From contig NZ_CP060131.1 in assembly GCF_014235185.1 (NCBI RefSeq), forward strand, positions 1,495,501 through 1,559,500: a DNA stretch of 64,000 nucleotides, read 5' to 3'. Each line of letters opens with the position of its first letter. The first letter of the stretch is position 1. Under the pieces are notes generated by a model. That model was not told the DNA's origin and did no database searches. It saw only the letters and a program-made list of their open reading frames with translations. Position numbers and translations under genes: made by a program. Positions 1-8,035 of the stretch are shown one piece after another. Source of the DNA: Pseudonocardia petroleophila (GTDB taxonomy: Bacteria > Actinomycetota > Actinomycetes > Mycobacteriales > Pseudonocardiaceae).

Positions 1-551
1 GTGCGCTCCGCCACCGCCGCGACGTCGACGCGCGTGCCCACCTGCCCCGACGCCGCGGTGACGGCGACGACCCGCGTGGCGTCGGTGAGCAGGTCGTCGT
101 ACTGCCACGCGGGCAGCTCGCAGGTCTCGATGTCGATCTCGGCCCAGCGGACCCGGACGTCGCGCCGCCGGGCCGCCCACAGCCACGGCGCGACGTTCGC
201 GGCGTCGTCGAGGCGGGAGACGACGACCTCGTCGCCCGCGACCCAGGTGTCGCCGAGGGCGTCGGCGAGCCGGCGCAGCAGCTCGGCCGGGCCGCCCGGG
301 CCGAGCACCACGCCGCGGGGATCGGCACCGACCAGGTCGGCCACGGCCAGCCGGGCGTCGGCGTCGAGGTCGGCCGACCGCCGCGAGGCGGGGAACGGCG
401 CTCCGGCCGCCGACCGGGACCGCCGGAACGCCCCCGACACCGCGGACACGACGCCCTCGGGCGGCTGCATCCCGGCCGTCGCGTCGAGCCGGACCCAGCC
501 GTCGCCGAGGGCCGGGATCAGCCCGCGCACCCGAGCGACGTCGTACGGCAT
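1..551 (-). CDS. Aminotransferase class V / cysteine desulfurase-like protein, C-terminus outside window
   Basis: The 183 visible residues start MPYDVARVRGLIPALGDGW and run off the window edge. This opening, followed by a region rich in small residues around GADPRGVVLGPGG, resembles the N-terminal half of PLP-dependent fold-type I enzymes of the cysteine desulfurase-like family. The PLP lysine would lie beyond the edge and cannot be checked. It sits divergently beside the proteasome activator gene, as Rv3778c sits near Rv3780 in M. tuberculosis. The substrate is unknown. The ATG was chosen because a TACCGT hexamer lies 6 nt upstream, fitting a leaderless transcript; no Shine-Dalgarno is seen. 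Confidence 0.75.
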   Translation of the reverse strand, partial: MPYDVARVRGLIPALGDGWVRLDATAGMQPPEGVVSAVSGAFRRSRSAAGAPFPASRRSADLDADARLAVADLVGADPRGVVLGPGGPAELLRRLADALGDTWVAGDEVVVSRLDDAANVAPWLWAARRRDVRVRWAEIDIETCELPAWQYDDLLTDATRVVAVTAASGQVGTRVDVAAVAER

Positions 552-557
552 CCGGAT

Positions 558-563
558 ACGGTA
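558..563 (-). promoter_or_regulatory. -10 box (TACCGT) of a leaderless promoter
   Basis: Read on the minus strand, TACCGT is followed by 6 nt and then the ATG of the class-V aminotransferase gene. This matches the actinobacterial TANNNT pattern with transcription starting on the start codon. Inferred from spacing only. Confidence 0.45.
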
Positions 564-613
564 GCGGGGGCACCTAATCGATCAGTCACTCAGCGAGCAC
601 GGAGCGTGGTTTC

Positions 614-1156
614 ATGACTCAGCCCGAGAACGGCGCCGAACAGCAGGTCATGGTCATCGGCCCCGACGGGCAGCCCGTCGGGATGGCGCAGCTGCCGCAG
701 TCCGGCGGTGAGGGCGACGGCGGTGGCGGCATCGGCGGGATGGTCGAGCAGCCCGCGAAGGTCATGCGCATCGGCACGATGATCAAGCAGCTGCTCGAGG
801 AGGTCCGGGCGGCGCCGCTGGACGACGCCTCGCGCGCCCGGCTCCGCGAGATCCACGAGAACTCGATCAAGGAGCTGGAGGACGGCCTCGCCCCCGAGCT
901 GCGCGACGAGCTGAGCCGGCTCTCGCTCCCCTTCACCGAGGACGCCACCCCGTCCGACGCGGAGCTGCGGATCGCCCAGGCCCAGCTCGTCGGCTGGCTG
1001 GAGGGGCTGTTCCACGGCATCCAGACCGCGCTGTTCGCCCAGCAGATGGCGGCCCGCGCGCAGCTGGAGCAGATGCGCCGCGGCCTGCCCCCGGGTGCGA
1101 CGCCCGGCCAGCCCGGCGAGGGCGGCCTGGGTCGCGGGACGGGGCAGTACCTGTAG
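614..1156 (+). CDS. bpa: Bacterial proteasome activator Bpa (PafE)
   Basis: An ATP-independent ring-forming activator of the 20S proteasome. Family knowledge: Bpa/PafE (Rv3780) forms dodecameric rings, recruits unfolded substrates such as HspR, and opens the proteasome gate with its C-terminal tail. The 180-residue product has a Gly-rich flexible N-terminus (about residues 31-42), a helical core (about 45-150) and ends exactly in GQYL, the tail motif needed for proteasome docking in M. tuberculosis. Start ATG at 614 has GGAG 9 nt upstream. It is divergent from the aminotransferase gene and upstream of wzm, the same neighbourhood as in M. tuberculosis. It implies that the host has a 20S proteasome encoded elsewhere. 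Confidence 0.93.
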   Translation: MTQPENGAEQQVMVIGPDGQPVGMAQLPQSGGEGDGGGGIGGMVEQPAKVMRIGTMIKQLLEEVRAAPLDDASRARLREIHENSIKELEDGLAPELRDELSRLSLPFTEDATPSDAELRIAQAQLVGWLEGLFHGIQTALFAQQMAARAQLEQMRRGLPPGATPGQPGEGGLGRGTGQYL

Positions 1157-1209
1157 GTCCGGCCCGGGCCCCGGGGCCACCGCGCCGGGGCCCCACCCGG
1201 CGGCGCCGG

Positions 1210-1215
1210 TAGGCT
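1210..1215 (+). promoter_or_regulatory. -10 box (TAGGCT) of leaderless wzm promoter
   Basis: TAGGCT, then 6 nt, then GTG of wzm at 1222. The spacing fits a transcript that begins at the start codon. It would drive the wzm-wzt-glfT1 operon. Confidence 0.5.
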
Positions 1216-1221
1216 CGATCC

Positions 1222-2103
1222 GTGGCACAGACGGTGACTGCCGGCGACGACCGGGCGGAGGGCTCCACGACGCCTGCCCTCCCGGACGAACCCGGCCCGC
1301 GCAGCTGGTCGCGCGCGTTCGGAGATCTGGGCCAGGGCTGGAAGCAGCGGCCGCTGTGGGGCTACCTCGGCTGGCAGGACATCAAGCAGCGCTACCGCCG
1401 CTCGGTGCTCGGCCCGCTGTGGATCAGCGTCACGATGGCGGTCGTCGCCACCGCGATGGGCATCCTCTACGGCGCGCTGTTCGGCGAGGACATCGCCACA
1501 TTCCTGCCGTACGTCGCCACCGGCCTGCTGATCTGGTACTTCATCAACGGCTGCATCCTCGAGGGCAGCGAGGTCTTCATCGCCAACGAGGGGCTGATCC
1601 GGTTCCTCCCGGCCCCGCTGAGCCTGCACATCTACCGGCTCGTGTGGCGGCAGTCGCTGTTCTTCGCGCACAACCTCGTGGTGTGGGTCGTGCTGGTCCT
1701 GATCTTCCCGCAGCCGCTGAGCTGGTCGCTGCTGCTCGCGATCCCGGCGTTCCTGCTGCTCGTGCTCAACGGGGCCTGGATCTCGATGCTCACCGGCATC
1801 ATCGCCACCCGCTTCCGCGACATCCCGCCGATCATCGGCAGCCTCGCGCAGCTGCTGTTCTTCATGACGCCGATCGTGTGGCAGTACGACACGCTGCTGA
1901 AGAACCCGGCGGTCGCCGAGCGCGCCCGGATCGCCGAGCTCAACCCCGTCATGCACTTCGTGGAGATCCTGCGCCAGCCCATGCTCGGCCAGGAGATCGT
2001 GTGGCGGCACTGGTACATCGCCGGCGCGATCACCGTCGTCGGGATCGTCGCCGCGCTGCTCTGCCTGCGGAACTACCGGTCCCGCGTGGCGTACTGGGTC
2101 TGA
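1222..2103 (+). CDS. wzm: ABC-2 type galactan exporter permease (Wzm/RfbD)
   Basis: Membrane half of an O-antigen-style ABC exporter. The 293-residue protein has a cytosolic N-terminus with an amphipathic stretch (LGYLGW, then DIKQRYRRSVLGPLW, about residues 48-72) and about six hydrophobic helices, ending in the polysaccharide-transporter tail RSRVAYWV. In mycobacteria the equivalent Rv3783/Rv3781 pair exports lipid-linked galactan to the periplasm. The ATPase wzt follows 10 bp downstream and glfT1 overlaps wzt, so substrate and exporter are co-transcribed. Here the order is permease-ATPase-glfT1, different from M. tuberculosis (ATPase-glfT1-permease). GTG start chosen by the leaderless promoter directly upstream. 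Confidence 0.9.
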   Translation: MAQTVTAGDDRAEGSTTPALPDEPGPRSWSRAFGDLGQGWKQRPLWGYLGWQDIKQRYRRSVLGPLWISVTMAVVATAMGILYGALFGEDIATFLPYVATGLLIWYFINGCILEGSEVFIANEGLIRFLPAPLSLHIYRLVWRQSLFFAHNLVVWVVLVLIFPQPLSWSLLLAIPAFLLLVLNGAWISMLTGIIATRFRDIPPIIGSLAQLLFFMTPIVWQYDTLLKNPAVAERARIAELNPVMHFVEILRQPMLGQEIVWRHWYIAGAITVVGIVAALLCLRNYRSRVAYWV

Positions 2104-2113
2104 GGAGCACGCC

Positions 2114-2878
2114 GTGGTCAGCATCGACATCCAGAAGGCCTCCGTCGACTTCCCGATCTTCGACGCCAAGACCCGCTCGCTGAAGAAGGCCGTCCTCGGC
2201 CGCGCGGGCGGGCGGATCGGCACCGACAGCAAGGTCCCGATCATCGAGGCGCTGCGCGACATCACGCTGTCCCTGCGCAAGGGCGACCGCGTCGCGCTCG
2301 TGGGGCACAACGGCGCGGGCAAGTCGACGCTGCTGCGGCTGATGTCCGGCATCTACGAGCCCACCCGCGGCCGCGCGCGGATCGTCGGCAAGGTCGCGCC
2401 GGTGTTCGACCTCGCCGTCGGCATGGACCCGGAGATCTCCGGCCTGGAGAACATCCTCATCCGCGGCCTGTTCCTCGGGATGACGCGCAAGGAGATGGAC
2501 TCCCGCGTCGACGACATCGCCGCGTTCACCGAGCTCGGCGACTACCTCGACATGCCCCTGCGCACCTACTCCACCGGCATGCGGGTGCGGCTCGCGCTGG
2601 GCGTGGTCACCAGCGTCGACCCGGAGATCCTGCTGCTCGACGAGGGCATCGGCGCCGTCGACGCCGAGTTCCTGGCCAAGGCGCGCGACCGGCTCAAGGA
2701 GCTCGTCGAGCGCTCCGGGATGCTGGTGTTCGCGAGCCACTCCGACGAGTTCCTCGCCGACCTGTGCAGCACGGCGATCTGGATGGAGCACGGCACCATC
2801 AGGGAGCACGGGCCGCTGCGCGACGTCCTGCACCACTACAAGGGTCGCGACGTCCTCGCGGAGATCGAAGCCCGGTGA
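2114..2878 (+). CDS. wzt: ABC exporter ATP-binding protein (Wzt/RfbE), galactan export
   Basis: Nucleotide-binding subunit for Wzm. The 254 residues carry Walker A GHNGAGKST (about 63-71), an ABC signature of the polysaccharide-exporter form YSTGMRVRLALG (about 151), Walker B ILLLDEG (about 173) and a switch His in ASHS. There is no long C-terminal carbohydrate-binding domain of the kind seen in many enterobacterial Wzt proteins, matching mycobacterial RfbE. GTG start with GAGGAG 7 nt upstream. The stop overlaps the glfT1 start by 4 bp (GTGA), so translation is probably coupled. Confidence 0.92.
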   Translation: MVSIDIQKASVDFPIFDAKTRSLKKAVLGRAGGRIGTDSKVPIIEALRDITLSLRKGDRVALVGHNGAGKSTLLRLMSGIYEPTRGRARIVGKVAPVFDLAVGMDPEISGLENILIRGLFLGMTRKEMDSRVDDIAAFTELGDYLDMPLRTYSTGMRVRLALGVVTSVDPEILLLDEGIGAVDAEFLAKARDRLKELVERSGMLVFASHSDEFLADLCSTAIWMEHGTIREHGPLRDVLHHYKGRDVLAEIEAR

Positions 2879-3789
2879 CCTCGCTCGGCCCCGACTCCGT
2901 CGTCGCCGTCGTCGTCACCCGGCACCGGGCGGAGCAGCTCACCGAGGCGCTCGCGGTGCTGGCGGAGCAGACCCGCCCCGTCGACCACCTGGTCGTCGTC
3001 GACAACGGCCCCGACCGGCCGGCCCGGGACGTCGTCGACGCCTGCGGGATCCCGGCCACCTACCTCCCGTCGTGGAACAACATCGGCGGCGCGGGCGGGT
3101 TCGCCCTGGGCATGCTGCACGCGCTGGCCATGGGGGCCGGCTGGATCTGGCTCGCCGACGACGACGGGCGCGCGGCCGACGGGACCGTGCTGGCCACCCT
3201 GCTGGACCTGGCCCGCTCGCGGGCCCTGGCCGCCGTCTCCCCCACCGTCGCCGACCTCGACGACCCCGACCGGCTGGCCTTCCCCGTCCGCCGCGGCCTC
3301 ACCTGGCACAGCTCCCGCGCGGCGCTGGCCACGGCCGAGGGCGCCGATCCGGACCTGCTGCCGGGCATCGCCGCCCTGTTCAACGGGGCCCTGTTCCGGG
3401 CGTCCACCCTCGACGTCGTGGGCGTGCCGGACCTGCGGCTGTTCGTCCGCGGCGACGAGGTCGAGATGCACCGGCGGCTGGTGCGCTCCGGGCTGCCGTT
3501 CGGCACGGCGCTGCACGCCGCCTACCTGCACCCCGCGGGCCGCCACGAGGACAAGCCGATGCTCGGGGGCCGGCTGCACGCCCGCGACCCCGAGGACGAG
3601 GTCAAGCGGTTCTACACCTACCGCAACCGCGGCTACCTCATCTCCCAGCCCGGGATGCGCCGCGTCGGACTGCTCGAGCTGCCCCGCTTCGCCTGGTACT
3701 TCCTCGTCACGCGGCGCAACCCGCGCGAGTTCGCGACCTGGATCCGACTGATCCGACTAGGCCGTGCGGAACGCTTCCACCGCGCCTGA
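2875..3789 (+). CDS. glfT1: Galactofuranosyltransferase GlfT1
   Basis: GT2-fold enzyme that adds the first galactofuranose residues to the rhamnosyl-GlcNAc-diphospho-decaprenyl linker of arabinogalactan, using UDP-Galf in the cytosol. The 304-residue protein shows the family nucleotide-sugar elements: VVTRHR near the N-terminus, SWNNIGGAGGFALGM (about 63-77), the metal-binding WLADDDG (DDD about 94-96) and RGDEVEMHRR further on. The GTG start overlaps the wzt stop (GTGA), which fixes it. It belongs to the same operon as the exporter, like Rv3781-Rv3783. About 150 bp of non-coding sequence follows. Confidence 0.92.
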   Translation: MTSLGPDSVVAVVVTRHRAEQLTEALAVLAEQTRPVDHLVVVDNGPDRPARDVVDACGIPATYLPSWNNIGGAGGFALGMLHALAMGAGWIWLADDDGRAADGTVLATLLDLARSRALAAVSPTVADLDDPDRLAFPVRRGLTWHSSRAALATAEGADPDLLPGIAALFNGALFRASTLDVVGVPDLRLFVRGDEVEMHRRLVRSGLPFGTALHAAYLHPAGRHEDKPMLGGRLHARDPEDEVKRFYTYRNRGYLISQPGMRRVGLLELPRFAWYFLVTRRNPREFATWIRLIRLGRAERFHRA

Positions 3790-3825
3790 CTACTCCATGT
3801 AGCTGACTTCGCCGCCTCCGCACGG
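3762..3825 (+). repeat. 9-bp inverted repeat around the glfT1 stop
   Basis: CCGTGCGGA at 3762-3770 is the perfect reverse complement of TCCGCACGG at 3817-3825, with the glfT1 stop in the loop. It may form a weak terminator for the export operon. The rest of the gap to the next gene shows only the start-site hairpin listed separately. Confidence 0.3.
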
Positions 3826-3918
3826 TGGAGTGGCATTACGCACCCCTACCAGTCACCGACCCGTTGAACCGAACGTGGCGATCACGGTGAAACCGGGTGG
3901 CGGCTCCACCACCGTCGA

Positions 3919-3945
3919 GATCCGTACCCCGTCGGGGTGCGGATC
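3919..3945 (+). promoter_or_regulatory. 12-bp perfect hairpin abutting the start codon of the HAS-like GT2
   Basis: GATCCGTACCCC (3919-3930), loop GTC, GGGGTGCGGATC (3934-3945). All twelve positions pair, one as a T-G wobble. The second arm ends on the base before ATG 3946 and contains the alternative GTG start at 3937. On RNA it would sequester the ribosome landing site; as DNA it could be an operator. No Shine-Dalgarno is visible otherwise. Confidence 0.55.
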
Positions 3946-5187
3946 ATGATCGAGCACTGGTCCGTCGTCGAGCACTGGGAGCTGTTCCTCCCGATCGGCG
4001 TCATCGGCGCGATCTCCTGGACGGTCTGGCTGGTCCGCAAGCTGCTCTCGGCGCGGTACCGCCCGCTCGTCAACGACTTCCGCACCACGACGTCGGTGGT
4101 CGTGCCGTCCTTCCACGAGGACCCCGACGTCCTGGAGCGCTGCCTCGACACCTGGCTCGACCAGGGGCCCGACGAGGTCATCGTGGTGCTCGACGTCGCC
4201 GACACCGAGGCGCGCGACCGGCTGATGGTGCGCAGCGACCCCCGCATCCACGTGATGATGTTCCGGCACGCGGGCAAGCGGTCGGCGCTGGGCGTGGGCA
4301 TCCGCGCCGCGCGGTTCGACGTCCTCGTGCTCACCGACTCCGACACCGCGTGGGAGCCCGGCCTGCTCGACGCCGTGCAGATGCCGTTCGTGGACCCGCT
4401 CGTCGGCGCGGTCGGCACCCGGCAGAACGTGTACGAGCCGCACTCGAGCATCTGGCGCCGCGTCGCCGACTGGATCATCGACCTGCGCTACCTCGACTAC
4501 GTGCCGGCCACCGCGCGGCGCGGCGGCGTGGTCTGCCTGTCCGGGCGCACCGCGGCCTACCGGCGCTCGGCGGTGCTGCCGGTGCTGACCCACGTCGAGC
4601 ACGAGTACTTCCTGGGCAGGCGCTGCGTCGCCGGCGACGACGGCCGGCTGACCTGGCTGGTGCTCGCGCAGGGCTACCGCACCGAGCACCAGGACTCGGC
4701 GCGGGCGCTGTCGATGTTCCCGGCCACCTTCACGGCGTTCTGCAAGCAGCGGGTCCGCTGGAGCCGCAACTCCTACCGCTGCTACCTCACCGCGGTGTAC
4801 CAGGGCTGGCTGTGGCGCCAGCCGCTGATCAGCCAGCTGACGGTGTTCCAGATCCTGTTCACCCCGGTGACGATGTTCGCCACCGTGTACTACGTCGCGG
4901 CCGCCTTCACCAGCCCGCAGCGCGACCTCGCCGTCGCGCTCGGGATCACCTGGCTGTTCGTCGGCCGCGCCATCCGCTCGTTCTCCCACCTGCGCCGCAA
5001 GCCGGCCGATCTGGCGATCCTCCCGCTGGTCACGCTCGTGATCATGCTGGTGGCCCTGCCGATCAAGACGTGGGCGTTCGTGACCATGAACAAGCAGGGC
5101 TGGCTGACCCGGCACGCCGACCGCATCGGCGGCGAGGGCCAGGACGAGGCCAGCCTGACGACGGGGGACGCACGTGCCGGAGCCTGA
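3937..5187 (+). CDS. Processive family-2 glycosyltransferase, hyaluronan synthase-like
   Basis: Membrane polysaccharide synthase of the HAS/NodC/cellulose-synthase type, expected to polymerise a UDP-sugar and extrude the chain. One N-terminal membrane helix (about 11-28) precedes a GT2 domain with VVVPSFHE, a DSD metal motif (about 134), GDDGRL (about 233) and the processivity motif QRVRW (about 271-275). About three to four helices follow. Length 416 aa (413 from ATG 3946) matches class I HAS proteins. The end overlaps the next gene by 14 bp. A UDP-glucose dehydrogenase-type gene lies three genes on, suggesting a uronic acid in the polymer. The start is uncertain: GTG 3937 lies inside a hairpin, ATG 3946 directly after it. 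The exact polymer is not predictable from sequence. Confidence 0.82.
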   Translation: MRIMIEHWSVVEHWELFLPIGVIGAISWTVWLVRKLLSARYRPLVNDFRTTTSVVVPSFHEDPDVLERCLDTWLDQGPDEVIVVLDVADTEARDRLMVRSDPRIHVMMFRHAGKRSALGVGIRAARFDVLVLTDSDTAWEPGLLDAVQMPFVDPLVGAVGTRQNVYEPHSSIWRRVADWIIDLRYLDYVPATARRGGVVCLSGRTAAYRRSAVLPVLTHVEHEYFLGRRCVAGDDGRLTWLVLAQGYRTEHQDSARALSMFPATFTAFCKQRVRWSRNSYRCYLTAVYQGWLWRQPLISQLTVFQILFTPVTMFATVYYVAAAFTSPQRDLAVALGITWLFVGRAIRSFSHLRRKPADLAILPLVTLVIMLVALPIKTWAFVTMNKQGWLTRHADRIGGEGQDEASLTTGDARAGA

Positions 5188-7045
5188 GACGCCCGCAGCC
5201 GACCGGACCGGCAGGCGGCGGTCGCTCCTGACCGTCCTGACCGTCGGCGTCACGCTGGCGGGGATCGTCGGCACCGTCGTCCTCGACGGCCCGACCGACG
5301 TCCCGGCGCGCCCGGCGCCTGCCGTCGCCGAGGTGGACGGGTCGGCGGACGCGACCGCCCCCGTCGTCGACCCCTCGGGGGACGCGCAGGCCCGGATCGT
5401 CACCGCCGAGGACGACCGCGTGTTCGCGACCGTCGGTGACTCCCCCGGCACGGGCGCGCCCTACGAGGTGCCCGCGGTGGCCCCGTCGATCGTGCCGACC
5501 GTCGTGCTGACCGCGCGCGAGCGGCCCTACGACCTGCCCGCGCTGGAGCGCCTCGACGCCGCCGCGCGCATGCAGGGCGGGGACTGGATGCTCACGCGCT
5601 CGGTGCTCGTCGGCCGCGGCGCGGTGCTCGACGTCCAGGCCCCCGGCTCGACGCTGCGGATGGCGAGCGGCACGGCCGGGTTCGCCGCGCTGGTGGTCCT
5701 GCGCGGCACGCTCCGGATGGGCGGGGAGCCCGGGGCGCCGCTGCGGGTCACGAGCTGGGACCCGGCCGCGGGCCGCGTCGACACCGAGCTCGCCGACGGG
5801 CGCTCCTACGTGCGCAGCGTCGGCGGCCGGATGGACCTCTCCCACGTCGACGCCTCGGAGCTCGGGTTCTGGAGCGGGCGCACCGGCGGCGTCGCGTGGA
5901 CCGGCAGCGCGGGCGAGCCGGGCCGCGGCTCGGCCACCGCCACCGTGGTCTCCCGCAGCCACTACGGCATGTTCACCAGCCGCGTCGAGGACCTGCTGAT
6001 CAACGGCGGCGCGGTGCGCGACAACGCCGCCGACGGGCTGCTGGTGCACCGCGAGTCGGCGGGCGTCACGGTCCGGGAGCTCGCGACCAGCGGCAACGCC
6101 CGGCACGGCGTCGCGGTGTCGTCGGGGACCGAGCGGGTCGTGCTCTCGGGCGTCACCGCCGAGGCCAACGGCGGAACCGGCATCCGCATCGACGGGTCCG
6201 CGCCCGCCGCCAGCGCGTCGGCGAGCGGGGCGAGCACCGCGCCGGGCCGCGGGTTCACCGTGGAGCGCTCGGCGGCCACCGGCAACGGCGAGACGGGCAT
6301 CCTCGCCGCGGGCGCCACCGACCTCGTGCTGCGCGGCAACACCGTCGCCGGCAGCCCCGACGGGATCGTGGTGCGCGGCGCCGCGGCCGGCCCCGAGCTG
6401 ACCGGCAACGCGGTCGACGCCGAGGGCTTCGGCATCGCGGTCCGCGACGGCGTCACCGACGCGCGGCTCACCGGCAACTCCGTCACCTCCGCGACGGTCG
6501 CCGTGCAGGTCTCCGACGCCGCCGCCACCGTCCGCGACACCACCGTCTCCGACGCCGCCCGGTACGGGGTGTCGCTGGTCGGCGCCGTGGACGGGACGGC
6601 GGTGGAGGCCAATCTGCTCGCCGGCAGCGGGCCGGCCGCGGTGGACGTCCACCGCGTCGCCGTGGGCTCCAACGTCACCCTCACCGGCAACGACGCCACG
6701 GGCTGGACCGTCGACCGCGACGACGTCGCCTACTGGGCGGCCTACGTCGTCGACCACCCGCTCGTGCTGCTCTGGCTGCTGATCCTGCTGGTGCCGGTCG
6801 CGGCGCAGGTGCGGGCCCGGATCCGGGCACGCGTGCGGGCCGTCGTGGCGACCCCCTACCCGCCGCTCGACGGCGTGCCGCCGGTGCCGCCCGCCACCCC
6901 CGCCCTGGCTCCCCTGGACCGCATCGCGCTGGCCAGGGCCGTCGCGGCGCGGGGGACGACCTCCCGGCCGGGGCACCCGCCGGTGCCCCCGCACCGCCCG
7001 GCCGCGGGCGCGACCCGCGTCACCGTCGTCCCGGCGGACGAGTGA
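5174..7045 (+). CDS. Membrane-anchored right-handed parallel beta-helix protein
   Basis: A 623-residue protein with an N-terminal signal/anchor (about residues 14-35, LLTVLTVGVTLAGIVGTVVL), an Ala/Pro/Val-rich linker, then a long series of beta-helix turns (about 165-510) with repeating patterns such as VRDNAADGLLVHRE and NAVDAEGFGIAVRDG. A second hydrophobic helix (about 525-540, VLLWLLILLVPVAAQV) and an Arg/Pro-rich tail follow. Such folds occur in uronan C5-epimerases, lyases and carbohydrate-binding proteins. It overlaps the HAS-like gene upstream and the lipoprotein gene downstream (GTGA), so the three are almost certainly one operon. A role in modifying or guiding the nascent polysaccharide is inference. 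No catalytic residues were assigned. Confidence 0.72.
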   Translation: MPEPETPAADRTGRRRSLLTVLTVGVTLAGIVGTVVLDGPTDVPARPAPAVAEVDGSADATAPVVDPSGDAQARIVTAEDDRVFATVGDSPGTGAPYEVPAVAPSIVPTVVLTARERPYDLPALERLDAAARMQGGDWMLTRSVLVGRGAVLDVQAPGSTLRMASGTAGFAALVVLRGTLRMGGEPGAPLRVTSWDPAAGRVDTELADGRSYVRSVGGRMDLSHVDASELGFWSGRTGGVAWTGSAGEPGRGSATATVVSRSHYGMFTSRVEDLLINGGAVRDNAADGLLVHRESAGVTVRELATSGNARHGVAVSSGTERVVLSGVTAEANGGTGIRIDGSAPAASASASGASTAPGRGFTVERSAATGNGETGILAAGATDLVLRGNTVAGSPDGIVVRGAAAGPELTGNAVDAEGFGIAVRDGVTDARLTGNSVTSATVAVQVSDAAATVRDTTVSDAARYGVSLVGAVDGTAVEANLLAGSGPAAVDVHRVAVGSNVTLTGNDATGWTVDRDDVAYWAAYVVDHPLVLLWLLILLVPVAAQVRARIRARVRAVVATPYPPLDGVPPVPPATPALAPLDRIALARAVAARGTTSRPGHPPVPPHRPAAGATRVTVVPADE

Positions 7046-8016
7046 GACGCCTCGCGCTGGCCGGCGCGCTGCTCGCCCTCGCGGCGTGCGGCTCGCCGGC
7101 GCCGCCGCCCGTCGGCGCCCCGGCACCGGTCACCGCCGGCTGCGCGGGCGTCCCGGTGGCGGACGGCGACGCGCTCACCGCGGCTCTCGCCGACGCCGGG
7201 CCGGGCACGGTGATCGCGCTCGCGCCGGGCACCTACCGCGGCCGGTTCGTCGCCCGCACCGCCGGCACCGCGGAGGCCCCGGTCACGCTGTGCGGCCCGC
7301 GCGAGGCCGTCCTCGACGGCGGCCCCGTCGACGACGGCTACACGCTGCACCTCGACGGCGTCGCCCACTGGCAGCTGCGCGGGTTCACCGTGCGCGGCGG
7401 GCAGAAGGGTGTGATGGTCGACGGGGGACAGCGCGTGCTCGTCGACGGGCTGCTCGTCGAGGGCACCGGCGACGAGGCCGTGCACCTGCGCCGCCACAGC
7501 AGCGACAACGTCGTGCGCGGTCTGACGATCCGCGACACCGGCCTGCGCCGCGAGAAGTTCGGCGAGGGCATCTACGTGGGCAGCGCCGAGAGCAACTGGT
7601 GCGAGCTGACCGGCTGCGAGCCCGACCGCAGCGACCGCAACACCATCGAGGACAACACCATCTCCGGCACGACGTCGGAGTCGGTGGACATCAAGGAGGG
7701 CACCACCGGTGGCCTCCTGCGCGGTAACCGTTTCGACGGTGCCGGGATGACGGCGGCTGATGCCTGGGTGAACGTCAAGGGCAACGGCTGGACCATCACC
7801 GGCAACACGGGTATCGACAGTCCCGAGGACGGGTTCCAGGTGTTCGAGATCCTCGACGGCTGGGGACTGGACAACACGTTCACCGGGAACACCGCCACCG
7901 TCAACGCCGACGGGTACGCCTTCAACATCACGCGCAACGACGAGCGCAACCGCGTCTCGTGCGACAACACCGCCACGGGTGCCGGCAGCGGCCTCACGCG
8001 CGCCACCTGCACCTGA
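7042..8016 (+). CDS. Beta-helix lipoprotein, candidate polysaccharide-modifying protein
   Basis: 324 residues starting with a lipoprotein signal peptide (VRRLALAGALLALAAC, lipobox LAAC), so it should be tethered outside the membrane. The body is a parallel beta-helix that opens like polysaccharide-lyase-6-type or related helices: PGTVIALAPGTYRG, then APVTLCGP. Distinctive blocks HWQLRGFTVRGGQKGV, GTGDEAVHLRRHSS, GEGIYVGSAESNW and SVDIKEGT recur in the secreted protein at 9426-10478, so the two are paralogues flanking the dehydrogenase gene. GTG start overlaps the preceding stop (GTGA). The catalytic activity is unknown; epimerase, lyase or binding are all possible. Confidence 0.72.
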   Translation: MRRLALAGALLALAACGSPAPPPVGAPAPVTAGCAGVPVADGDALTAALADAGPGTVIALAPGTYRGRFVARTAGTAEAPVTLCGPREAVLDGGPVDDGYTLHLDGVAHWQLRGFTVRGGQKGVMVDGGQRVLVDGLLVEGTGDEAVHLRRHSSDNVVRGLTIRDTGLRREKFGEGIYVGSAESNWCELTGCEPDRSDRNTIEDNTISGTTSESVDIKEGTTGGLLRGNRFDGAGMTAADAWVNVKGNGWTITGNTGIDSPEDGFQVFEILDGWGLDNTFTGNTATVNADGYAFNITRNDERNRVSCDNTATGAGSGLTRATCT

Positions 8017-8035
8017 CACCCCCGAGGGAGAACAC

